The notes under the pieces: model-generated | What the model was told of the DNA's origin: nothing | Databases searched by the model: none | What the model saw: only the letters and a program-made list of their open reading frames with translations | Made by a program: the position numbers and the translations under genes | Assembly (NCBI GenBank): GCA_963543835.1 | Contig: CAUUCY010000024.1 | Span: forward strand, 1 to 22,401 | Direction: 5' to 3' | Origin: Cryptobacteroides sp963543835 | Lineage (GTDB): Bacteria; Bacteroidota; Bacteroidia; Bacteroidales; UBA932 | Length of the DNA: 22,401 bases | In this document: one piece after another, positions 15,129 through 22,198 of the stretch | Layout of the letters: every line of letters starts with the position of its first letter | How positions within the stretch are numbered: the first letter of the stretch is position 1

Positions 15129-17130
15129 CATACGTTCCACAGGCATTTTCGTCAAGAAAGCGCTTCAAAGTCACTGAAATCTCGTCACGATAGGCATCCA
15201 TAATGTCTGACCCTATTGTTCTGTCGCGAAAGCCCCAGCCGTGTCCTCCCGTAGGATATGCATGCATCTCGCAACGCACTCCGTTTTTCAGAAGTGAGCG
15301 ATAGTAACGTATTTCATTCATCACAGGCACCGTTTTATCGTCAGAACTGTATATTATAATGGTCGGAGGAGTCTGTGGAGTTACTTGCCTTTCAAGTGAA
15401 TACTTCGCTGCAAGATTTTCATTGTCGGGAGTATCACCGTATCCTATAAGATTGTTGCGCGTGCCATCGTGGGTAACTCCCCTTTCCATCGCGATTACAG
15501 GATAGAAAAGTATTGAAAAATCCGGACGCGAGTCTTTTGTAAATAAAGTTGATGCGCTTGCCGCGAGGTGTCCTCCTGCGGAAAATCCCATAATGCCCAC
15601 CTGCCTGACTCCCCACAATCCGGACTTTGCTTTCAGGTAGCGCAAAGCATTCAAGGCATCAGTAGAAGGTACTATACTGCGCTGCATGGGCAGACGATAA
15701 TCCAGCACGGCGGCGGCAATACCCCTGTCAAGCAGCCATTTGGCAGCATATAAACCCTCATTTTTCTGCGCTGTTATCCAGTAGCCTCCTCCGGGGCAAA
15801 TCAGCACAAGCTGCTCCGCCTTGCCGCCTGAAGGCAGAAAAATCCTTATACGGGCAGAATCTCCGACATTTTTTGTATGAAGATTCTTGGGGTTCACATT
15901 TTCAGGACCGCGACAGCCGTTGTCTGCTCCGGGCCCCAGACTGAGGACAAGTCCGTTTTCACTTATCCCCTCATCCACTCTCTGCCCCTTGGGATAGAGC
16001 AAGACCGTTTCGGGCTTCGGGAGGTGTATAAGCCTATCCTCCTGCTTTTCCATTGCAGGCTTGTCCCCCTTATGCACAGTCTCCAGCCATCTTTCGAGGG
16101 CGGAAGAGAATTCGTTTCTAGCGTATGCAAGTTTGTCGTTCCCTATATCGGAAGTGGTGAAACCCCAGCCGTGACCTCCGCGCGGAAAAGCATGCAACTC
16201 GCAAGGGACTCCTGCGGAATAAAGGGTCTCATACATCAAAAGGCTGTTCTCAGGCTGCACAGTGGAATCATCAGAACTGAGAGCGATAAAAACCTTGGGG
16301 GTTGACGGGCAGACATTATTCTGAGTGGAGTACTTCTTTTCGAGCAGCGCAAGCTCTTCTTTTATCTTGAACCATTCTTCGAAACTCTTGTCATCCCGCG
16401 TATCCCCGGCATTTCCGAGGAGTTCCGCACGGCTTCTTTTATGGGACAAGGACTCTTCCATTGAGATGACTGGGTAGATGAGAGCGGCGAAATCGGGCTT
16501 TGTAAGAGTATCCTTGTACATTGTGGCAAGGCAGGAAGCAAGATGTCCTCCTGCGGAAAATCCAATCACTCCGACCTGGTCGATGCCGTATTCCGCAGCA
16601 TGTCTGCGGCAATATTTAAGTGCATTTTGCGCATCTGTGAGCGGAACTGTGTGGTGTCCGTTGTTAGGCAGACGATACTTCAGCACACAAGCGCTTATCC
16701 CCCTGTCATTAAGCCATTTTGCGACATATACTCCCTCATTCCACGTGCTCAAATTATGATAGCCCCCTCCTGGAATGACCAGTACCATCTGGGAGTTGCT
16801 TTTTGCTGGTATATACAAATCAATGCGGGCAGAGTCGGACACGTTGGCAATAAAGCCGTTTTTTCCGGCAATTTCATAGCCTGAGGCACCGTTCCTCCTG
16901 CCGTAATTGTAAAAGCCTTTTTCTTCATTGTAGAACAAGCGGTACTGCCCCTTCGGATAGAGCAGGACTGTTGCCGTAGGGCGGTAATCTACACCTATCT
17001 GACTGATTTTCTCGAGTTTCTGCTCCACCGTAGGAGACGGCTTTGTGACTTTATTGTCGGCAAATGAGTCAAGGGCGGCAAATGAAATAATGAACGCTGC
17101 GAATGCAGTCTTAAATGTGCTTGTTCTCAT
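15121..17130 (-). CDS. Exported tandem esterase with two alpha/beta-hydrolase copies
   Basis: The product has 669 residues from ATG 17130; the TTG one codon upstream is a less likely start. A signal peptide covers about 1-24. Two complete hydrolase copies follow, each opening with TVLLYPKGQ (about 54 and 375). Copy 1 has the oxyanion loop PGGGYH, the nucleophile in GFSAGGH (Ser192), the acid in SSDD (287/288) and the base in GGHGWGF (His320). Copy 2 repeats all of these: PGGGYW, Ser517, SSDD (597/598) and His630. The copies resemble the Bacteroidota esterases annotated as acetyl-xylan esterase or xylanase-associated hydrolase. Two intact triads in one chain suggest deacylation of a glycan at two points, but the substrate is unknown. 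The gene has its own -7 box 35 bp past nrdG and converges on the GH25 gene. Confidence 0.85.
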   Translation of the reverse strand: MRTSTFKTAFAAFIISFAALDSFADNKVTKPSPTVEQKLEKISQIGVDYRPTATVLLYPKGQYRLFYNEEKGFYNYGRRNGASGYEIAGKNGFIANVSDSARIDLYIPAKSNSQMVLVIPGGGYHNLSTWNEGVYVAKWLNDRGISACVLKYRLPNNGHHTVPLTDAQNALKYCRRHAAEYGIDQVGVIGFSAGGHLASCLATMYKDTLTKPDFAALIYPVISMEESLSHKRSRAELLGNAGDTRDDKSFEEWFKIKEELALLEKKYSTQNNVCPSTPKVFIALSSDDSTVQPENSLLMYETLYSAGVPCELHAFPRGGHGWGFTTSDIGNDKLAYARNEFSSALERWLETVHKGDKPAMEKQEDRLIHLPKPETVLLYPKGQRVDEGISENGLVLSLGPGADNGCRGPENVNPKNLHTKNVGDSARIRIFLPSGGKAEQLVLICPGGGYWITAQKNEGLYAAKWLLDRGIAAAVLDYRLPMQRSIVPSTDALNALRYLKAKSGLWGVRQVGIMGFSAGGHLAASASTLFTKDSRPDFSILFYPVIAMERGVTHDGTRNNLIGYGDTPDNENLAAKYSLERQVTPQTPPTIIIYSSDDKTVPVMNEIRYYRSLLKNGVRCEMHAYPTGGHGWGFRDRTIGSDIMDAYRDEISVTLKRFLDENACGTYVN
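15569..16563. repeat. Internal duplication of the esterase gene
   Basis: The two hydrolase copies are offset by 975 bp (325 codons). The sequence TGTCCTCCTGCGGAAAATCC is identical at 15569-15588 and 16544-16563, around the nucleophile elbow. CCCCAGCCGTG is also shared around the catalytic His. The rest has diverged, so the duplication is old or only partly homogenised. Confidence 0.8.
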
Positions 17131-17152
17131 CAATTTTTCATTTTAACGAGAA

Positions 17153-17160
17153 CAAAGATA
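17153..17160 (-). promoter_or_regulatory. -7 box of the tandem esterase gene
   Basis: The minus strand reads TATCTTTG, a full match to TAnnTTTG, between the nrdG stop and the esterase start. The expected -33 position reads AGTG, which is weak. It suggests the esterase is transcribed separately from nrdDG, with a leader under 20 nt. Confidence 0.55.
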
Positions 17161-17168
17161 GTGATTTC

Positions 17169-17651
17169 TTACAAACTGTCACTTACTCCCCTGTGCCAAA
17201 ATCTGTATGTTATGTCCTCGCGACATCCGTTTTCGATTTTATACAGCCTCTGGTTCGTAGTCCTCTTGTTGAGAGCCCCGCATTCGGGACGATATTCCCC
17301 CACTTTCACATAATCGAAAGCCTGCCATATTTCCTCCTCGACTTCAGGGCGGCCCGAATAAACGGCGAGTTTGAGCCCCGGATTGTCCGCTTTTATGCGT
17401 TCCGCAAGGTCCAAAAGCGCTTTTTTGTCATTCCCTTCTCCAAGGAAGAGAAAACAGTTTACTCCGAAATTGTCTTTTATCAGGGTATTGGCGATTTCAG
17501 GGGTCAGCTCGTCGCCTATGTCTTTTTTCAGGAAAGGTGAATGACATCCGACACAATTACCCCGGCAATTGCTGATTTCAACTGCCAGGGTAAGCATATC
17601 GGGTATTTCTTCCATGACCACAGAGGTCATTTGAGGAACATATTTTATCAT
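17169..17651 (-). CDS. nrdG: Anaerobic ribonucleotide reductase activating protein
   Basis: The product has 160 residues, normal for NrdG. The radical-SAM motif is C29-R-G-N-C33-V-G-C36 (CxxxCxxC), which binds a [4Fe-4S] cluster and S-adenosylmethionine. The segments LFLGEG and LAVYSG are typical of the shortened radical-SAM fold of this family. NrdG makes the glycyl radical on NrdD under anaerobic conditions in the cytoplasm. It overlaps the nrdD stop by 4 bp (ATGA), so translation is probably coupled. It is the last gene of the two-gene nrd unit. Confidence 0.95.
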   Translation of the reverse strand: MIKYVPQMTSVVMEEIPDMLTLAVEISNCRGNCVGCHSPFLKKDIGDELTPEIANTLIKDNFGVNCFLFLGEGNDKKALLDLAERIKADNPGLKLAVYSGRPEVEEEIWQAFDYVKVGEYRPECGALNKRTTNQRLYKIENGCREDITYRFWHRGVSDSL

Positions 17652-19840
17652 TTAGCTCCGTCTATATAAAAGCGGTGCACCGCTTCTTCCTGACGCATCT
17701 CGCTGAACGAAGAGACTCTCTTGAGGTAGCCTATCACCCGTGTAAGATAGTCGAGATTCATGCTCCCGCATTTAGGGCAGTGCTCCAGAGTGTCCTTGGA
17801 AATGTATCCGCAATCGTTGCATACGCTGTTACGGCAGTTGAAAGTGAAATAATTCGTGCCGTAGTGCGCCGCAGTCTTGAGGAGCTGGCGGTACTGATCC
17901 TTCGAGAGATGCTCGGAGATGTTCATGTGAAGAGCGGAGCCTCCATCGAGATATTTGACATATTCTTCTCCGTGAAGCTTGAACTTGTCTATCATAGACA
18001 GTTTGTCATCTTCCGGATTATAGAAATAGGAACTGTACATGTTGTGCTTCGGAGAAACGAAATAACCGTCTTTCTTATCCCATTTGTAATTCTTGCCCGA
18101 AAGATTCTCTCCCGGGACAAATTCGGTATTGAACATGCACTCCTTTGTCCTGTCCTTGCGGTTCGCCATATTTATGGTCTCGAGAAGCCCGTTCACGAAC
18201 TCCTTGTACTCTTCGTTAGGGCTGACTTCAAGTCCGAGGAACTCGGCGGCATCGGTCATTCCGTTCACGCCTACGGTCAGATACTGTCTGTGCATATCAA
18301 TGAAGCCGGCACGATAGACATCGAGCATATCTGCCTTGAGGAAGTCCTTGATGATTTCGTTGAAAGCAGTCTGATACTTGTGCACACGCTCCGTCATCTC
18401 GCGGACTTCATTGTTTATGAATGCGTAGAGTTCGGCACGGTCGTATTCCAACTCTTTTGAAAGAGGCTCTCCCGGAGTGATTTCAATACCCTGCTTCTCC
18501 TTGAAATAATCGCGTGCGGCATTTTGGATCACACGGTTGAGGTTGATTGTCATGACTGACTTTGAACCTGTGGAAACAGAAGCCGTACCCATCGAGTATT
18601 GATGGGTGGTATGGTTGTGCTCGTCGGCATTGTCAAGGTCTTTGAGGGAATTGCGCAGGCGGCAGCAGCTTGACAGGGAGTCCGGACTGTTGGAAAGGTA
18701 GCAGAAAAAGCTGTGCCCCTTTGACCACATTTCTGCCGTGAAATCGGCATAGTCCTTGTCTGCGAAGTCATCGGCGCCGTCGGTAAGCAGAGCCATGGTC
18801 TCGACAGGGAAAGTGAGTATGTAATGGTTGCGCTCCTCGTTGAACCAGTTCATAAAGTGCTTCTGCAGCCAGCTCAGAGTCTCCCATTTAGGCGCGGAGC
18901 CGTCAGGGAAGCGGAAATCACTGAACACGCCCTCGAAATAAGGCTTGTCGAAATAACCTATATTCCAGAACACAGTCTGATAGCCTCTATTGCCGGCAGG
19001 CATATTCATGGAATGTACAATCTGCTGGAAACCGTTATCTATAACCTTGATAAGAGTACGCTGTTTGAGGTTGTTTTCCACCACATCGTTCAATCTGCCG
19101 AGATAGTCTTCGCCATAATCCTTACGCAGGAAGTAGTCGAAATACATGAGAAATTCGGGAGTCGCGACCGCACCCATGAACTGTGACGAAATGGAGTAGA
19201 CCAGATTGATGAACTCTCCGCAGAAAGACTTGAGGTCGGTCGGAGCGACCGACACTCCCCCGAGTTCCTTCAGTCCGCTGACCAGGAAAGGGTACATGGT
19301 TATGGCTACGCAATAAGGATAGCCGGGAGTTCCGCTCTCGTCGTGTTTATATAGAGTATGGTCAGAAAGGTCGGCGAGATACTGGTCAGCCGTCTGCACA
19401 TCGTACAGCGACTTGATTTTATCGCGCATGATATAGCGGTTCTGCTTGATATTGTTTTCCTTGTAGAGTTCCTGACCGAGGGTCACGATGTTCTTTCTCG
19501 TGATATTCGCGTTTGAGTCGAACTTGGAGCCTGTCGCAGCGTTGGAAGCCTTGATATAGTCTTTGATGAAGTCCCTCTTCTTGCGAAGGTCAAGACCGGC
19601 ATCGAATTTTTCTATATATTCGAGGGCCGCCTTTTTGTTTATCGACATCAGGGAGTCGACAACCTGGCGACGGATTTCCTGACTCGATATTTTGTCATAA
19701 ATATAGAGGTTGTCTGTAATCGATACAACCACTTCTTCGGGAGCTTTCTGTCCCGAGCCTTTGTAAGCCTCGCGAATGCCCCTCATCAATTTTACTTTGT
19801 CGAACTCTTCAAACGAGCCGTTGGTCTTACGTACATCCAT
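17648..19840 (-). CDS. nrdD: Anaerobic ribonucleoside-triphosphate reductase (class III)
   Basis: The product has 730 residues. An N-terminal ATP-cone at about 1-90 (from VRKTNGSFEEFDKVKLMRG) gives allosteric control by ATP and dATP. The large catalytic barrel includes SLSSCCRLRN with candidate redox cysteines. The C-terminus carries a zinc site of two CxxC pairs (C674/C677 and C688/C691) and the glycyl radical loop TRVIGYLK with Gly704. The enzyme reduces ribonucleotides to deoxyribonucleotides without oxygen and needs NrdG for radical formation. It marks the organism as capable of anaerobic DNA synthesis. The ATG at 19840 is about 20 nt after the predicted transcript start from a perfect Bacteroidota promoter. 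Confidence 0.96.
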   Translation of the reverse strand: MDVRKTNGSFEEFDKVKLMRGIREAYKGSGQKAPEEVVVSITDNLYIYDKISSQEIRRQVVDSLMSINKKAALEYIEKFDAGLDLRKKRDFIKDYIKASNAATGSKFDSNANITRKNIVTLGQELYKENNIKQNRYIMRDKIKSLYDVQTADQYLADLSDHTLYKHDESGTPGYPYCVAITMYPFLVSGLKELGGVSVAPTDLKSFCGEFINLVYSISSQFMGAVATPEFLMYFDYFLRKDYGEDYLGRLNDVVENNLKQRTLIKVIDNGFQQIVHSMNMPAGNRGYQTVFWNIGYFDKPYFEGVFSDFRFPDGSAPKWETLSWLQKHFMNWFNEERNHYILTFPVETMALLTDGADDFADKDYADFTAEMWSKGHSFFCYLSNSPDSLSSCCRLRNSLKDLDNADEHNHTTHQYSMGTASVSTGSKSVMTINLNRVIQNAARDYFKEKQGIEITPGEPLSKELEYDRAELYAFINNEVREMTERVHKYQTAFNEIIKDFLKADMLDVYRAGFIDMHRQYLTVGVNGMTDAAEFLGLEVSPNEEYKEFVNGLLETINMANRKDRTKECMFNTEFVPGENLSGKNYKWDKKDGYFVSPKHNMYSSYFYNPEDDKLSMIDKFKLHGEEYVKYLDGGSALHMNISEHLSKDQYRQLLKTAAHYGTNYFTFNCRNSVCNDCGYISKDTLEHCPKCGSMNLDYLTRVIGYLKRVSSFSEMRQEEAVHRFYIDGAK

Positions 19841-19867
19841 AATATACTCAGGTTATAGTTTGAATGT

Positions 19868-19898
19868 CAAAGTTAGGCAAACAAAGTTTCCCGACAAA
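19868..19898 (-). promoter_or_regulatory. nrdD promoter
   Basis: On the minus strand TTTG (19898-19895), a 19-bp spacer and TAACTTTG (19875-19868) match the Bacteroidota primary-sigma consensus at every fixed base. Transcription should start near 19861, about 20 nt before the nrdD ATG. It is the best promoter in the window. Confidence 0.8.
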
Positions 19899-19944
19899 CA
19901 TTTTTGGCAATTAAAGTTATCAACAGAGTTACTAACAATATATC

Positions 19945-19969
19945 CAATATTTTGTCTTTCAAGATATTG
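19945..19969. promoter_or_regulatory. Inverted repeat upstream of the nrdD promoter
   Basis: Arms CAATATTTTG (19945-19954) and CAAGATATTG (19960-19969) are complementary at 9 of 10 positions around a 5-nt loop TCTTT. It lies about 85-110 bp upstream of the predicted nrdD start point. It could be an activator site or a transcript hairpin. It does not match the NrdR box as I know it. Confidence 0.5.
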
Positions 19970-20110
19970 TATTTAAAATCCAAAGGCGCTGCAGTTTTGA
20001 GTCATTCTAATTTAACTGCCTTGAGGAATGCCTGTGAGTGCAGGAAACAAGTCAATGTCCGCGCAAATTACACGAGTTCCGGGCGAGACGTCATACGCCC
20101 GAAAAGCATA

Positions 20111-20130
20111 AAAAATCAGGCGTGATTTTT
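20111..20130. promoter_or_regulatory. Perfect inverted repeat before exbB
   Basis: AAAAATCA-GGCG-TGATTTTT has two exact 8-bp arms and a 4-nt loop. On the plus strand it ends in a run of T, so it could act as a weak intrinsic terminator. It also abuts the -33 region of the exbB promoter and so could be an operator. Confidence 0.5.
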
Positions 20131-20131
20131 G

Positions 20132-20163
20132 TGTGGAGATTTCAACAAAAATGCTTAACTTTG
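20132..20163 (+). promoter_or_regulatory. exbB-exbD-tonB promoter
   Basis: TGTG (20132-20135), a 20-bp spacer and TAACTTTG (20156-20163) fit TTTG-N19-21-TAnnTTTG with a single mismatch in the -33 box. A full TTTG at 20128-20131 would give a 24-bp spacer. The leader would be about 45 nt. Confidence 0.65.
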
Positions 20164-20213
20164 CGAATTGGTCGAAGACCGTCTAAAACAAGCAAAAAAT
20201 TAACATACAGTAT

Positions 20214-20966
20214 ATGCTCTCAACATTGCTACAGACCGCCGCAGCAGACGCCCTCGGAATCACTGAAGGCGCAGTGGAAGCTGCCCCTATTGTTCCTGTC
20301 CAGCAGGAAATGTCTTATTCCATGATAGAATTGGCCGCAAAAGGCGGCTGGTTGATGTGGGTCCTCCTCCTCCTATCTCTCATCGCGCTTTATATCTTCG
20401 GGAAGAAATGGTGGATGATACGTAACGCATCAAAGATAGACAAGAACTTCATAAACGACATAAAGGACTACATTTCTGACGGGAAGACCAAGTCCGCACG
20501 TTCCCTCTGCCGCAGATACGACTCCCCTATAGCACGTATGGTGGAGGCAGGGATTTCCCGCCTTGGCAAGCCCCTCGCCGACATTCAGGCAGCGGTTGAA
20601 AACGTGGGAAATGTCGAGGTGGCACGCCTCGAAAAGAGCCTTCCTTATCTGGCGACCATAGCCGGAGGCGCGCCTATGGTCGGATTCCTCGGGACGGTGA
20701 TAGGCATGGTCCAGGCTTTCTTCAACATGGCCCAGGCTGGCAGCAACATTGACATAACCCTCCTTTCAGGAGGCATCTACACCGCGATGATTACCACAGT
20801 AGGCGGTCTTATCGTGGGCATACTTGCATACTTCGGCTACAACTATCTTACAGTACAGGTTTCAAACCTCGTATTCAAGATGGAAAGCAGTTCCATAGAG
20901 TTCATGGACCTTCTCTCCGTACTGGCGTGCGAGCCTAAGGAGGAAGTGAAAGAAGAGGAAGAATAA
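20214..20966 (+). CDS. exbB: ExbB/TolQ/MotA-family proton channel protein
   Basis: The product has 250 residues. A short N-terminal extension (1-36) precedes membrane helix 1 at about 44-64 (GGWLMWVLLLLSLIALYIFG). A cytoplasmic loop at about 66-140 is followed by helices at about 143-170 (ATIAGGAPMVGFLGTVIGM) and 183-212, the family's conserved pore pair. The Glu-rich tail EEVKEEEE closes the chain. ExbB pentamers with ExbD use the proton gradient to energise TonB, which drives uptake through outer-membrane receptors. It is the first of three genes, followed 11 bp later by exbD. The role could equally be Tol-like or specific to an unlinked receptor. Confidence 0.92.
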   Translation: MLSTLLQTAAADALGITEGAVEAAPIVPVQQEMSYSMIELAAKGGWLMWVLLLLSLIALYIFGKKWWMIRNASKIDKNFINDIKDYISDGKTKSARSLCRRYDSPIARMVEAGISRLGKPLADIQAAVENVGNVEVARLEKSLPYLATIAGGAPMVGFLGTVIGMVQAFFNMAQAGSNIDITLLSGGIYTAMITTVGGLIVGILAYFGYNYLTVQVSNLVFKMESSSIEFMDLLSVLACEPKEEVKEEEE

Positions 20967-20977
20967 AGTTCGGGATT

Positions 20978-21388
20978 ATGGCAATAAAAAGAACAACGAA
21001 GGTGTCTTCGGAATTTTCGATGTCGTCAATGACCGACCTCGTGTTCCTGTTGCTCATCTTTTTCATGCTGACCTCCACGTTGGTGAACCCTAATGCGCTC
21101 AAGCTTCTTCTTCCGAAGAGCACCAATCAGGTAAGCGCAAAAGCGACTTGCAGCGTTTCCATAAAGGATTGGGGAGATGACAAATACACTTTCCACATCA
21201 ACGGTGATCCCGCCGCCCTCCCTTTTGAGAATGTGGAGGACAGACTCGTGGAGAATCTTCAGACAGAGGAGGACCCAACATTTTCAATTTACGCTGACGA
21301 GACGGTCCCTGTAAAGGAAATCGTGGCGGTAATGAACATAGCCAAGAGGAACCACTATAAAGTAATTCTGGCGACAGCCGCCGAGTAG
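20978..21388 (+). CDS. exbD: ExbD/TolR-family protein
   Basis: The product has 136 residues. A short cytoplasmic N-terminus precedes one membrane helix at about 18-38 (MTDLVFLLLIFFMLTSTLV), which carries the conserved proton-carrying Asp20. A periplasmic domain of about 95 residues follows, including IYADETVPVKEIVAVMNIA, the usual ExbD/TolR fold. It works with ExbB as the stator of the TonB system. tonB begins 3 bp after its stop. Confidence 0.92.
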   Translation: MAIKRTTKVSSEFSMSSMTDLVFLLLIFFMLTSTLVNPNALKLLLPKSTNQVSAKATCSVSIKDWGDDKYTFHINGDPAALPFENVEDRLVENLQTEEDPTFSIYADETVPVKEIVAVMNIAKRNHYKVILATAAE

Positions 21389-21391
21389 CAG

Positions 21392-22180
21392 ATGAAAGAA
21401 TTCGAGCAGAAGAGACAGAAAACAGAGAGAATCTCGCTGGCAGTGGGCATTGCGCTCACAGTCTCCCTGCACGTAGCCGTCATTTGCCTGTGCTCATTCA
21501 ACGGCATCAAGTATTTATATCCGCCGCCACCGGAGAACAGTTTCCTCCTGGATTTTTCCGTAGAGGAAGAAAGTCCGAAAACCCAAAAATACCAGGGGCA
21601 TCAGCCACGAGGCGAAAAAGTCGACAAGACAGAGCCTGTGAATCTTGTGCAAAAGAGCGAATCCCCGTACAAGACACTTGCAGAGAACAATGTAACACCC
21701 GAAACAAAGCCCGACGACTTCGGCGATGTGGAGACTCCTGCCCCTGAAGTAAAGGAGCCCGAACTGAACCCGAAAGCGACATTTCCCGGGATGAACAAGA
21801 AGGACACCAGCGTTACTGCGCCGCATTCGGCTACAGACCCGAGGGCGGAGTTCAAAGGCGGTCAGGTGCATGGTAATACGCTCGAAGGAGCGATAACAGG
21901 CATGCCTAATGTCCATGTGAAAGGACGTACTGTAGAAAAGGCTTCGCTGATAAAGCCGTCTTATACCGTACAGGCAAGTGGAATCGTAGTGGTCAAGATT
22001 TGGGTAGACCAGTACGGCAATGTAAAAAATGCCATTGCAGGAGCAGACGGTACGACCGTAACCAACAAGGAGCTGTGGAAAGCAGCCCGCAATGCCGCCT
22101 TCAAGGCTCACTTCAATACAGACGGTGACGCTCCGGCACTTCAAGAAGGAACAATCACTTATATATTTAATTTAAAATAA
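21392..22180 (+). CDS. tonB: TonB-family energy transducer
   Basis: The product has 262 residues. A basic N-terminus precedes a membrane anchor at about 14-36 (ISLAVGIALTVSLHVAVICL), which contains a His placed like the conserved His of TonB anchors. A periplasmic linker rich in Pro, Glu and Lys covers about 45-165. The C-terminal TonB domain at about 185-262 includes GIVVVKIWVDQYGNV and ends YIFNLK. TonB spans the periplasm and transmits energy from ExbB-ExbD to outer-membrane receptors. The gene closes the exbB-exbD-tonB set; no receptor gene lies nearby, so the substrate is not evident. Confidence 0.9.
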   Translation: MKEFEQKRQKTERISLAVGIALTVSLHVAVICLCSFNGIKYLYPPPPENSFLLDFSVEEESPKTQKYQGHQPRGEKVDKTEPVNLVQKSESPYKTLAENNVTPETKPDDFGDVETPAPEVKEPELNPKATFPGMNKKDTSVTAPHSATDPRAEFKGGQVHGNTLEGAITGMPNVHVKGRTVEKASLIKPSYTVQASGIVVVKIWVDQYGNVKNAIAGADGTTVTNKELWKAARNAAFKAHFNTDGDAPALQEGTITYIFNLK

Positions 22181-22192
22181 GCCGAGAGGCTT
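22179..22192 (+). promoter_or_regulatory. Small hairpin between tonB and the next gene
   Basis: AAGCC-GAGA-GGCTT forms a 5-bp stem with a GNRA-type tetraloop. It overlaps the tonB stop and ends 6 nt before the next ATG, where it would sit in the ribosome landing region. There is no long T run, so it is not a clear terminator. Confidence 0.45.
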
Positions 22193-22198
22193 TACATT

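Larger units (their letters stand above)
19841..20213. other. Divergent intergenic region, nrdD / exbB
   Basis: This 373-bp gap holds a promoter for nrdD on the left, a promoter for exbB on the right and two inverted repeats between them. The left part is AT-rich. The stretch 19985-20105 is more balanced in base composition and includes weak hairpins (CCTG/CAGG at 20031-20044, GGGCG/CGCCC at 20081-20100). I see no convincing protein gene in it; a small RNA or long leader is possible. Confidence 0.6.

Noticed and set aside
7628..15135. TTGACATACG shared between the 7623-7637 palindrome edge and the GH25/esterase stop overlap
   Set aside because: The second copy is fixed by coding sequence and stop codons at 15121-15133, and a single 10-mer match in 22 kb is not surprising.
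19916..19924. TTATCAACA-like DnaA box upstream of nrdD
   Set aside because: It differs from TTATCCACA by one base, there is one copy only, and nothing else nearby suggests an origin; kept only as part of the nrdD upstream comment.
19904..20125. A 73-codon plus-strand frame in the nrdD/exbB gap
   Set aside because: It runs through the AT-rich inverted repeat, has no recognisable motif or promoter, and its composition is unlike the genes around it.
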